DNA from: Isotricha intestinalis
Lineage: Eukaryota; Ciliophora; Litostomatea; Vestibuliferida; Isotrichidae
Direction of reading: 5' to 3'
Assembly: GCA_023807065.1 (NCBI GenBank)
Contig: JAJJLU010000759.1
Location: 1-19,831, forward strand
DNA length: 19,831 nt
Shown here: piece by piece, positions 8,993-19,100 of the stretch
How positions within the stretch are numbered: position 1 is the first letter of the stretch
How the letters are laid out: every line of letters begins with the position of its first letter
Program-made: the position numbers and the translations under genes
Notes under the pieces: model-generated
Told to the model about the DNA's origin: nothing
Database searches by the model: none
The model's input: only the letters and a program-made list of their open reading frames with translations

Positions 8993-9627
8993 ATTAAATA
9001 TTCTTTTATGTTAATAATGATCTATCAATTACTTTTATATTTAAAAAAAATTAATATTTAAATAATATTTATTTGAAAAATATGGCAATTTATATATTAA
9101 AAAGAAAAAATAATTTCAAAAATAATATATATGAATTTGTTTGGTTAATAATAAAAATTTCATAAAAAAAATTATAATTCATTCTATTGTTTTTTTTATT
9201 ATCTTTCTAATAGAAATATATTCAATTGCAATTATTTAACAATTTTAATAATGAACTAAAATATTTATTGATGAAAAGAAGTATAAAAGGATGATATTGA
9301 AATTTATAAATATAAAAATGATATAATAGTTGTTTTATATGAAATTATAATAAAATTCACATTATAAATATATATAATTTTTCCTTTTTTATTAATTAAT
9401 TTATATTATTTGTTAAATAATATTTCTTCTTTTTTCTAAGTAAATACTTATTCTTCATTTGTTTTGTTTTTAAGAAAAATTCAAAATGAAAATACTTAAC
9501 ATAAATTATTATAATTTTTAATAACAATTTAAGGAGATAGTATAATTTATAAACCTCTCTAATATTTATTTGAAAAATAAATTAATTTTTAAAGAATAGT
9601 ATTTCTAAATTTAAATATTTGAAAAAT
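8993..9627. other. 635-base spacer between two plus-strand genes
   Basis: The spacer is A/T-rich with short homopolymers only. I see no gene, RNA-like island or strong repeat. It serves as 3' flank of the upstream gene and promoter side of the coiled-coil gene. Confidence 0.4.
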
Positions 9628-11334
9628 ATGAATTCAAGTAATAATACAAAATTAATAGAATTATTAAATCATTTTAAACTTAGATTTGAAAATTTAATGA
9701 GCAATGAGTTCGATTACCAAAAACATTTAAAAGAATTTGAATATTTACTTAAATCATCTTCATTTATATTAAAAGAAAATAAAGAATATGAAATTTATTC
9801 TTATTATCAATCAACTTTAGATCATGTTTATTCAATAAAAAAACAATTATCAAATAATTTAAATAAATTAATTATCGATATTACTACTTTAGATGCTCAA
9901 TTTGTAATAAATTTAAATGAAATTTCTTCAAATTTAAAAAAATATACTTTAAACACAAGAGAAATATATAAACAAATAAATAATGAACATATCTCAATTT
10001 TAAATGAGAATTTAATGTCTTTTTATAATATTTGTAAAAATATTGTTCAAAATATAAAAGATATTCACAGTATATCAAATGAAAAAGAAGAAAAAAAATC
10101 AATAAATAATTCTATGTCTTTGAAAAATTATATATTAAATAAAAATAAAAATTGGAATTTAGAAATTAAAATAGATGAAAGAAATGTTATTGAAAAAAAG
10201 GATTTTAGTAAAACAAACAATCAAAAAAAATTTTTTACTTCTCCAAATTTTCAGAAAATTATTTTATCATTAAATAATTATGTAAAAAACCAAAATTTAA
10301 AAAGAAAAAATACTCCTTCTTATAAATCAAATAATTTAAAAATAGATAAATTAAATGAAAATTCAAGAAATAAAAATATTTTACAAAATTCAGAAAATTC
10401 ATTTAATTTAAATAATTCAATTAATAGTAATATGATAAATATAGCACATTTATTAATGGATTTTTTTAATGATATGAATATATTACAAAAAGCTATAATT
10501 CAAAAAGATAAAAACATTCATCAAATGAAAATAAATTTTGAAAAGAAAAAATTAAATTTATATTCTATATCAAAAAATATTATTGAGAATAATATTATCG
10601 ATTTTGATAATTCTTTTAAAATAAAAAAAGAAAATTCAATTGAAGAAATTAATGAATTGAAAAATCAATTAATTTCTTCAAAAATGGAAAATGAAAAATT
10701 AAATAATGAATTTAATGAAATAAACCAAAAATTTTATAATATATTATTTAAATTAAAAGAAGAAATAAATTTTTCTTTATATAATAGTTTGAATAATAGT
10801 GGAAAATTAAATAATATAAATATCAATGAAAACTTATCAAATGAAGATTTAATAAAAGCAAATAATGCTTATTATAATGATATTTTATATTATATTAATC
10901 AAATAAAAGAGAAAATTAAATTTGATAAATCTTTAAAAGAAATTTATGTTTCTTTAAATGATTTACAAAACTTAATTGATGAAAATACTAATTTAATATC
11001 TCCAAAAAATATAAATGATTCTGAAAACATTAAGAATATTTTAACAAATAATAATATTATAAATTTAATAGATGACAATAATTCTTTTGGAACAAAAAAA
11101 TCAAGAGATAGTAATATAACAATGATTTCAATTATTAATTTAATTGATAAAATTAAAAAGAATATAATAGAAAAAAAAGAAGAAATTAAAAAAGTAAATA
11201 ATGAATTATTTAAATTCAAATTTAAACTAGATGAAAAAAATATAAGTAGAAATACTAATTCTTTTAAAGAATTATCAAATAATAATGAAAGAACTTTTAC
11301 TTTTCAGTCAAATAATGAGAATAATAAAATATAA
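9628..11334 (+). CDS. Coiled-coil protein of unknown function
   Basis: The 568-residue, largely alpha-helical protein was not recognised. The first in-frame ATG is at 9628. The frame can be read from a TTG nine bases earlier, but eukaryotic initiation there is unlikely. Residues 1-150 form an amphipathic helical region with regular hydrophobic spacing (LIELLNHFKLRFENLM, then a long run through DHVYSIKKQLSNNLNKL). A disordered Asn/Lys/Ser segment covers about 150-270. It is followed by heptad-like coiled coil (about 270-420, such as INELKNQLISSKMENEKL) and another helical stretch near 420-460 and 495-530. There are no membrane segments or catalytic motifs. A structural role in cytoskeleton, cortex or cilia is the natural guess for such a composition, with low certainty. 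Confidence 0.85.
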   Translation: MNSSNNTKLIELLNHFKLRFENLMSNEFDYQKHLKEFEYLLKSSSFILKENKEYEIYSYYQSTLDHVYSIKKQLSNNLNKLIIDITTLDAQFVINLNEISSNLKKYTLNTREIYKQINNEHISILNENLMSFYNICKNIVQNIKDIHSISNEKEEKKSINNSMSLKNYILNKNKNWNLEIKIDERNVIEKKDFSKTNNQKKFFTSPNFQKIILSLNNYVKNQNLKRKNTPSYKSNNLKIDKLNENSRNKNILQNSENSFNLNNSINSNMINIAHLLMDFFNDMNILQKAIIQKDKNIHQMKINFEKKKLNLYSISKNIIENNIIDFDNSFKIKKENSIEEINELKNQLISSKMENEKLNNEFNEINQKFYNILFKLKEEINFSLYNSLNNSGKLNNININENLSNEDLIKANNAYYNDILYYINQIKEKIKFDKSLKEIYVSLNDLQNLIDENTNLISPKNINDSENIKNILTNNNIINLIDDNNSFGTKKSRDSNITMISIINLIDKIKKNIIEKKEEIKKVNNELFKFKFKLDEKNISRNTNSFKELSNNNERTFTFQSNNENNKI

Positions 11335-11947
11335 ATTATAAAAAAAGTTTAATTAAATATTCTTTTGATTCAGGTCTTCAAAATAATAGAATTAATGTTT
11401 CTAAATAGTTTAAATTATTCTCTATATTCTTTTCTTTGGTTAAAAAGGATAAAATATTAGTCTTTTGAATTTTATCCAATAATTTTTTATATTCTTTTTC
11501 AAAAAGAATATTTTATTTTTATTTAAATATTAATAGATTCAAATTAAGTAGTTTAGTTTTAAAAATTTAATTTATTATAAAATTATATAATATACATATC
11601 TCAAGATAATAAATTAATTAGAAGTAAAAAATTAAAAAGAACTAAAATATAAAAAGATAGGGGATTGAATAAAATATTATTATAAATGATTCAATATAAT
11701 TTATTTATATATGTTAAAAAATTTAAAGAAAATTTAAATTTATTATAAATCTTATTATTGTTTTTAACCAAAAAAAATTTTATTTGTTTATAAGTTAAAT
11801 AAAGAGAAAAATAGATAAAGAGAATTAAGAGAAATTAAAAGTGATGAATTAAGAAATAAGACAGTAATTATATTAAAAAAAAAGTTTGAAAATAAAAAAA
11901 TGTTGAAATTTATTTTACACCACAATAATTATCAAATATATATACTT
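11335..11947. other. Convergent intergenic region
   Basis: The 613 bases lie between the ends of two convergent genes. The tandem hairpins at 11447-11511 are the only strong structure. One arm of a split inverted repeat (TTACACCACAAT) is at 11915-11926. No coding frame is seen. Confidence 0.4.
11447..11511. terminator. Two tandem perfect hairpins downstream of the coiled-coil gene
   Basis: Hairpin one has arms GGATAAAAT (11447-11455) and ATTTTATCC (11469-11477) around a 13-base loop. Hairpin two, 11 bases later, has arms ATATTCTTTTT (11489-11499) and AAAAAGAATAT (11501-11511) around a single C. They sit about 115-180 bases after the stop at 11334, between convergent genes, so transcript-end or 3'-processing structure is possible for either gene. 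Alternatively they could be a replication or chromatin element. Function is inferred from position only. Confidence 0.4.
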
Positions 11948-14521
11948 TTAAGAAGTATTTTTTCTATTACCAACGAAATTATCTAAGCTATTACTTGAAA
12001 ATTTATCATTAAAATCACTAAAATTATCATTAATTTTATTGTTTTCTTCATTAATAATTTTATCAATTTTTTTAATGTCAGAATTAATTTGATGAATATT
12101 CAAAGCTTTTAAATCTTCATTAATACAATATTTATTGCAAATACAACTTAATTGTAATTCATTTAAATTGATTCCTCTTTTAACTAATTCATCATTAAAA
12201 GACTCTATTGTTATTATATCACATTCAGGTTGAGATATTTTAACAATTGAATCATCAAAAACTTGGAAACAATTTTTTTTTTCTTTTTCCATTATTAATT
12301 TAATTATAATTAAAGTTTCATTTATTGCTTTTTCATAATCTTCTTTTGATATTTCTTCATATGAATCTTCATCTTCATAATTGGCTTTATCATCTGCTGA
12401 CTTTGGAAATTGTTTTTTTTCTGAAGGATTTAATAAAATATTATTTTCTATATTTTCATTTTCTTTATTCTTTTTATTATTATTTTCTTTACTTTCTTTT
12501 TTTTTTTCTTTTATAGAATTTATTGTTTCTTTATCAATAAATTCTTCTAATTTACTTATTTTTAAATCAAAAAGAGATTGTTGTGGATTATTAAATTGTT
12601 TCATATGATAAAATAAATATTCAATATATTTATCTTTGATATTTAAATTTGGTAAATTATCTAAAATAATTTTAATTTCAATTAAAGAGATATAATCTTT
12701 ATTATCATCATTATCTCTTTTTTCTACAAAATCAATTATATTTTGGTAAATAATAGTAAATTGTTCTTTGTATTTATTTTTTATTTTATCAACTAAATTT
12801 TTTTCATATTCATCAGAATAGAATTGAATATAATTAAATAAATTAATAAAATAATCACCAATTTTTTTAACGTTTCCTTTTTTATCATTGCAAATTGCTC
12901 CAAAAAAAATTTCCATTCTAATAGTATCATTTTTATTTTCACAATTTAAAAGCATACTAACAGTTTTAATAAATTTATTAACCATTTCTTCTATTGATAT
13001 ATTATCTTTATCAAATATTTTATCTATAATTTCATTTTTAGCTTTTTCAGAATTTATTTTTCTTGATTCAAAATTTTTAAATAAAACATAAGTAAATTGA
13101 TTGAATTGTTCATTTGTAAAAGATTTTGTTTTTAAAGGATCATTTATTGAATTACTTGAATAATAAGGATTATCAGATTTAAATTTTAAATCAAAATTAT
13201 TTGTTGAATTTTCATTATTAAAAGAAGAAGAGGGAAATTCTTCATAATTAGTATTTAATCTTTTTAATGATTCTTGATATAATAAAACTTTTTGTTCTAA
13301 TTCATTTTCTTTTTTTTTATTTTTTATTAATAATTCTTTTAATTGTTTAATTTTCTCTTTTTCTTCTTTTAAATTATTTGATAGATTGTTTTTTGAGGAA
13401 TCTTTTGTTATTATTTTTTTTGATTTTTCCTCAATTTTTTCACAATAAGGATTTCCAGATAAAAAATTTTTAGATTCTTTTATTATTTTTTCATTTTTAT
13501 TTACTAATTTTTTATAAAATGAACATTCTGATTTTAAATAAGATATTTTCTTCTCATATAATAATAAAGAAAAAGGATATTTTTTATCATCTCTATTTAA
13601 TTCATTCATTTTTTCTCTTTGTAATAGAGAAGTATGATTTTTAACTTTTTCTTCTGAGTCAATTAATTTTTTTAAATAAATATTCTGGTTTAAAAGCTTT
13701 ATTTTTAATTCCTCAATTTGATTTTGTAATTCTGATTCTTTTTGATTTATTGTTTTATAATTATCATATAAAGCTACAATTATTTTTTTTTGATTATTTA
13801 AATTTGTTTCTAAACTTTCAAAGTCAATTAGATTTTTTTTTTGATTTTCTTGATAATCAATACTATTATTTAATAAAGAACATATTTTTTCTATTTGATG
13901 TTCAATTATCATATTTTCGGTTAAAATTTCTTTCTTTTTTGTTAATTTTATATCTCTTTCATATCCATAAAATTTGGTTTTTTCATTGGTTAATTGATTA
14001 TTTACTTCTTTTAATTGTAAATTAATTTTTTTTCTTAAATTTGTTTTTGTATTTTTATTATCTTCTTGAATATAATATTCTTGATTTAAAGGAATTTCTT
14101 CTTCATTTTCTCTAATAATTCTTTCAATTTGAGAATCTTGAAAATTAATTTCATCTTGTTTTCTTAAATTCTCATTTCTAATGTTAAAAAGTTCTTGTTT
14201 TAATTTTTTTAATTTATTTTTATATCTCATTGTTTGTTCTAATAATTGTTCTTTTTCAATAGTATAATCTTTTTTATTATTATTTAATTGAAAAGAATAT
14301 GATGAATTAATCATATCATAAGTTGAATTATTTAAATTTATGTTTTGAACTGGAGGAAGTCTATATTTCCTTTTTTGAAATAGTAAACTATTGTTTAATT
14401 CTTTGTTTTCTTTTTGATGAAAATGCTTTTGAGATAAACTTGAATTTGCTCTTAAATGATTATTTTTCTTTGAATTTCTATTTAATAATTTATATGAAAT
14501 ATAACTTGAATTCTTTTTCAT
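11948..14521 (-). CDS. Large coiled-coil protein with degenerate EF-hand-like C-terminal half
   Basis: This 857-residue protein, probably cytoskeletal or ciliary, could not be assigned to a named family. Residues 1-85 are basic and Ser/Asn-rich. Long coiled coil fills about 86-425, with breaks near 145-160 and 355-380. A linker is followed by a well-ordered block opening with DPLKTKSFTNEQFNQFTYVL (461-480) and continuing helically to about 665. Within it, 603-615 (DNDDNKDYISLIE) resembles a worn EF-hand loop lacking a clean ligand pattern. An acidic low-complexity stretch spans 670-730. A second helical pair at 735-815 includes ITIESFNDELVKRGINL, again EF-hand-like. The layout of a coiled coil joined to calmodulin-like halves is common in axonemal and basal-body proteins. 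It is complete, with its ATG 59 bases downstream of the next gene's stop on the same strand. Confidence 0.88.
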   Translation of the reverse strand: MKKNSSYISYKLLNRNSKKNNHLRANSSLSQKHFHQKENKELNNSLLFQKRKYRLPPVQNINLNNSTYDMINSSYSFQLNNNKKDYTIEKEQLLEQTMRYKNKLKKLKQELFNIRNENLRKQDEINFQDSQIERIIRENEEEIPLNQEYYIQEDNKNTKTNLRKKINLQLKEVNNQLTNEKTKFYGYERDIKLTKKKEILTENMIIEHQIEKICSLLNNSIDYQENQKKNLIDFESLETNLNNQKKIIVALYDNYKTINQKESELQNQIEELKIKLLNQNIYLKKLIDSEEKVKNHTSLLQREKMNELNRDDKKYPFSLLLYEKKISYLKSECSFYKKLVNKNEKIIKESKNFLSGNPYCEKIEEKSKKIITKDSSKNNLSNNLKEEKEKIKQLKELLIKNKKKENELEQKVLLYQESLKRLNTNYEEFPSSSFNNENSTNNFDLKFKSDNPYYSSNSINDPLKTKSFTNEQFNQFTYVLFKNFESRKINSEKAKNEIIDKIFDKDNISIEEMVNKFIKTVSMLLNCENKNDTIRMEIFFGAICNDKKGNVKKIGDYFINLFNYIQFYSDEYEKNLVDKIKNKYKEQFTIIYQNIIDFVEKRDNDDNKDYISLIEIKIILDNLPNLNIKDKYIEYLFYHMKQFNNPQQSLFDLKISKLEEFIDKETINSIKEKKKESKENNNKKNKENENIENNILLNPSEKKQFPKSADDKANYEDEDSYEEISKEDYEKAINETLIIIKLIMEKEKKNCFQVFDDSIVKISQPECDIITIESFNDELVKRGINLNELQLSCICNKYCINEDLKALNIHQINSDIKKIDKIINEENNKINDNFSDFNDKFSSNSLDNFVGNRKNTS

Positions 14522-14580
14522 TTTTAATTTAAATGATTTAAAAATTTAATTTTAAAATAAAATAAAATTATGGTGTAATA

Positions 14581-15678
14581 TTATTCATATTTTTTCTCAA
14601 ATAAATTATCCATTATTTGTATAATAAAATCTTCAATAATTAAATTAATTGTTTTATTTTCTAAAATTTCATTGTTTTTACATTCTAATAATTTTTTATT
14701 TAATTTATTGTCTAAATCACTTATTTCAATTTCATAATCTTCTTTAAGGGAATTTATTAAAAGTTCAAATTGATTATTATCAGTATTCATTTCTGATAAA
14801 GCTCCATAATTTTTTATATTTTCTGAAAATTCAATATATTTATCTTTTTTTTTATTATAATAATCATCAATTACATTTATTACTTTTTCTAACTGAGATG
14901 CATTTAAATATTTATATACTGAAAGAAATTGAGTATAATTTTTATTTATTAATTCATTTAATTTAAAATTTTGTTTTTTTTTTATTTTTTGAATTTGTCT
15001 TTTTATATAATTTTCATCTTCATCAAAAAAAATTTGTTGAATAGGAATTGAAGATAAATCTTTTGTTGTGTTAAATTTTTGATGTCCTTTTTTTTCACAA
15101 TCTTTATTATTTTCATAATGTAAATCCTGTTTAAACTTTATTATTTTTGAATCATCAGGAATAAATTTTTTATTAATTAGTAGATTTAATATTTTTTTTT
15201 TATATTTCTTATAAAAATTATCATTTTGTTCTTGAAGATATGAATTAATATATAAATTTGCAATTTTCATTTTTTTTTGAAATTTAACTACTTTTTTCTT
15301 TGCTAATTTAATACAATTTTTTTCTAATTTTTCATTATATTTTTGTGTGTTTGTTTTTTCAATTAGAAATTTTACTTTATTTATTAAAGAAATATAATTG
15401 TATCTTAATAATAATTTTTCATGATTAGATGAAATTAATGATAATTTAGATAGAAAAGGAGATACTTTTGATATATTATTAATTGAAAAAAATTCTATTG
15501 CAATTTTATATAAATATATTAAATAATTTAAATTTGAATTATTTGGCATTTGATAATATTTGTTTTCACTTTCCATAAGAAGTCTATAATAATATTCAGG
15601 AAGATGAGTTTTACTTTTTGTTGATAAAAATATTTTTTTTGGCATTAACTTTTTTTGCTTTGAAACTTGGTTCAACAT
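14581..15678 (-). CDS. Helical protein of unknown function
   Basis: The 365-residue, Lys-rich, largely helical cytosolic protein was not recognised. Residues about 25-70 (LPEYYYRLLMESENKYYQ ... LNYLIYLYKIAIEFFS) form two or three amphipathic helices resembling an MIT- or TPR-like bundle. The remainder alternates basic helices with loops (KKKVVKFQKKMKIANLYINSYL; IKRQIQKIKKKQNFKLNELI) and ends in an acidic helix (LEN to the stop). There are no membrane spans or catalytic motifs. It lies directly upstream of the 857-residue coiled-coil gene on the same strand with only 59 bases between stop and ATG, the tightest spacing in the window. A shared structure or overlapping regulatory DNA is conceivable. 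Confidence 0.83.
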   Translation of the reverse strand: MLNQVSKQKKLMPKKIFLSTKSKTHLPEYYYRLLMESENKYYQMPNNSNLNYLIYLYKIAIEFFSINNISKVSPFLSKLSLISSNHEKLLLRYNYISLINKVKFLIEKTNTQKYNEKLEKNCIKLAKKKVVKFQKKMKIANLYINSYLQEQNDNFYKKYKKKILNLLINKKFIPDDSKIIKFKQDLHYENNKDCEKKGHQKFNTTKDLSSIPIQQIFFDEDENYIKRQIQKIKKKQNFKLNELINKNYTQFLSVYKYLNASQLEKVINVIDDYYNKKKDKYIEFSENIKNYGALSEMNTDNNQFELLINSLKEDYEIEISDLDNKLNKKLLECKNNEILENKTINLIIEDFIIQIMDNLFEKKYE

Positions 15679-16189
15679 AATTTTTTTTTTAATTTTATTT
15701 ATTTTTTATTATTGTCTTTCAAAAAAATTAACTTTACATCTTTAACTTATTTACATATTTTCTAACGAAAAAATAATTAAATTTATAATTTTATACAAAT
15801 TCAATTTTTAAATTATTATTTTTTAATTTTAATTTTATTAATAAAATACTAAAACAATTTCTTTTTTATTAATATCACATCAATTAAAAAGAACTAATTT
15901 CTCTGTTTTGATAAACACCAATTCCACACAAAAAAGAATTCAAAAATTGTGTAAAAATCAAAATAATAATAAGGAAATGAGAGGACATCACACATTTTGT
16001 TATAATATATAATATTAATAATAAAGTATATAAATGTAGATTTTCTTGTTTGTGAAAATGATTATTATAAATGATTGAATATTGATGGAATTGAATGAAG
16101 TAATAAATAATTTATGTTTTTTTATATTTTTTTTATTTTCAATTTTAAAAAAATACAGTCAAAAATTTTCTAATTTTATTATCATAAAA
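15679..16189. other. Divergent promoter region before the M60 gene
   Basis: The 511 bases lie between genes that start outwards. They include a mildly GC-richer patch (GAGAGGACATCACACATTTTG, about 15979-15999) and, just before the M60 start, T runs followed by an A-rich stretch (about 16118-16189) like the leaders of other genes here. A frame opens at ATG 16085 in phase with the M60 gene, but its T-run-encoded Phe-rich peptide looks like leader DNA. Confidence 0.4.
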
Positions 16190-19100
16190 ATGGAATCTAA
16201 TGAAGAAGATAACATAGTTGAGAATTTTGGAATAGATTTACCAAAAAAATTTCATATTTCACATAAATATCGATTTAATTCCATAAAAAATTTTGTTAGC
16301 TCAATAAAAGGACTAATAATTATTACTTCTTCAATAATAATAATAATAATAATAATAATTATTATTATGTCATCAAATAAAAATGACAAAAATCCAATTT
16401 CCAAAAACTATTTCAAAAATAAAATAAATAATTTAGGACATGTTAATCATATTAAATATGAAATAATAGGAACTTTAATAAGAACAATTCCTGAAATTTC
16501 AAATGAAGGATTATCAGAAATTTATCCAAAATATGGAACATCTCTTACTTCAGAAGAACATTTAAAATATAATTCAAGTATATATAAAGAAAATTTATTA
16601 TTAATGGCATCAGATACAACATATAACGAAATAGATGAAAATGGAAATTTAATTTTAAATGGAATTAAAACTGGAAAAAAATTATATAAACACACTTCAA
16701 GTATAGGAAATTATTATGGTGATATTTCTAATGAAGAAAAATCAGTCATTAAAAAAATTTTTATTAATCCAATTTCAAATGGTAATTATATAACAGGATT
16801 ATATGCTGCACCAGGTGAATTAATTAAATATGAAATTTCAGAAAATGATTTTAACAATATAGGAAATGAAATAATATTTTTAATTGGTCAATGTACACAA
16901 ACAAATATAATAAGTGTTCATAAGGATACTATTAATTATATAAGAATGCCTATTTTAGTGAATAAATTAATTTGTAATAAAAGAATAGGTTATATAGGAA
17001 ATCACTTAGGTGGTCCTATTTATATCCAAAATCCAAAAATAAAAAATAAATTTGTAATAACAATATCCAATGGAATTCCTTATCCACATATAATTTATGG
17101 AATAACAAAGAAAGAAGAATATAATTCGTTATTAAATTCCACAGTTCCTTTTTTTGATATTGAAATATATGATAAATCTCTTCGTTTCTCAGGTTCAAAT
17201 TTCAATATCAAAAATTATAGATATGAAAATATAGAAAAAGCATTAATTTTTTGGGATAAAATTCATAGAACTTCTAAAAATATTCCACATGGAGCTTCAG
17301 ATAATATTGGTATTCATATTTTATTTGATCCTTATATTGCAGTAAAAGGAGCTTCTGCTTTATCATATATTGGAGCAAATTGGTGTCAAATTCCTCCAAA
17401 TTGGTTGGGCTTTGTTTTTAATTATAATTATATTATTAATTATGGAATTTGGGGTTTTATTCATGAATTAAATCATCATTATCAAAAATTTGGTTTTTTC
17501 AATAATGTTCAAAATGAAGTTACTAATAATGTTATAAGCTTAATTGAATATTCTCTTTTTACTAAAATTTCTAGTAATAGAAATGAATTTTTTAATGATG
17601 AATTAATTAAATCTTCTTGGAATCATATGTATTTAAATCCTGAATTTTCTTTAACAAAATTAAATGAATTTGATAAATTTAATGATAATGACATTTGTAT
17701 TTATGATGTTATTTTTCATTGTTTTGGTTATGATAATTTTATTAATGTAATAAAATATGGAAATGGAAAAGGAGGTGTTGATATTTTTTATGAAAGTTTA
17801 AGTGAAATTTTAGAATATGATTTTATTTATTATATTGAAAATATTTTGGGATTAAATATTTCAGATAATGTAAAAGGAATTTATTCACAAAAAAATTATC
17901 CTATTTTTTTACCTTTATCTAGTATATATCAATGTGGAAGATATTATTATAAAAATGGAATTGAATATTTTTCTAATACTTCTTTACCTTATAAAATCAC
18001 TAATAGTGAATATCCTTATATTTTAGATTTTGAAAATCATTTAATTGTTCCTAAAGGATTTAATTATACAATTATTTCTGTATCAAATCCAAAAAATGGA
18101 AAAATCACAAAATTAAATGATTTAAAATATTCTTTTGAAAAAAATAATAATAATATTAATAAAGAATCTGGAATTTTTGATGTAACAGTTAAATTAAGTA
18201 AAATAGGTTTAAATGAACAAATATATAAATTTGGAATTAATTTAGAATTTGATATGAAAAATTCAATTCAATTGATTTATTCTTTTGATAAACAAATTTA
18301 TAATTCTATTGATGAAGCTTTTGAAAAGAATTTCGAAGGTTATTCATTAATAAATTCAATTCCAAATTTAAAAGGATTTATTTCCAATATTGAAAAAGGA
18401 AAAATAATCCTATGGGAAGGAAAAATTAAAATTGAAGAAGATGGGTATAAATATATATTATATAAAGGAGGGAGAGGATCAAGCTTTTTTTTAGCTTCAT
18501 TTAACAATAAATATAATTATAAAAAAATAGGATTTATTACAATAAATCAAAATAATTTTCAATTTGATGCAAATGCTCATTATGAAACAATTTTAAAAAA
18601 AGGAGATTTAATTTATTTTAAAATTTACTTATTAACAACTTCAGATAACGGAAATTTATATATTGGAATATCAAAAACAAAAAAAGTAGAAGATATTAAA
18701 GTATTATCAAACTCAAATATATTTAATAATGATTATTCTTTTGAAGAAATTGAATTTGAAAGTAATGATTATTTCCCAAGAGAATATAAATATGATTCTT
18801 CTTATTTTATAGATTATAATAATTTTGAAGTTACAAGTCCAAATTTTCAACCTTGGGATGAAAGTGGAATTTATACTTTAGATAAAATTTTTGATGGAAA
18901 AAATAATACGTATATGCATACTAAAAGAAATATTTATATTAATGAAAAAAATCCTTTAACTTTAATTATTAATTGTAAAAGAATTATTGACTTTAATCAA
19001 ATGATTCTTACTACTTTTAGTGTAAATAATTACTTACCTAAATCTTTTATTATTTCAGTTTCTAATGATGATAAAGAATGGAAAGAAATACTAACTTTTA

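Noticed and set aside
12325..14025. Several plus-strand frames across the 857-residue gene
   Set aside because: They are antisense shadows: Phe/Leu/Tyr-rich translations of the complement of Lys/Asn/Glu codons.
16085..16189. Alternative upstream start of the M60 protein, adding 35 residues
   Set aside because: The added peptide is encoded by T runs typical of leaders here, and the ATG at 16190 has a stronger context. It would add a second hydrophobic segment before the obvious anchor. Not fully excluded.
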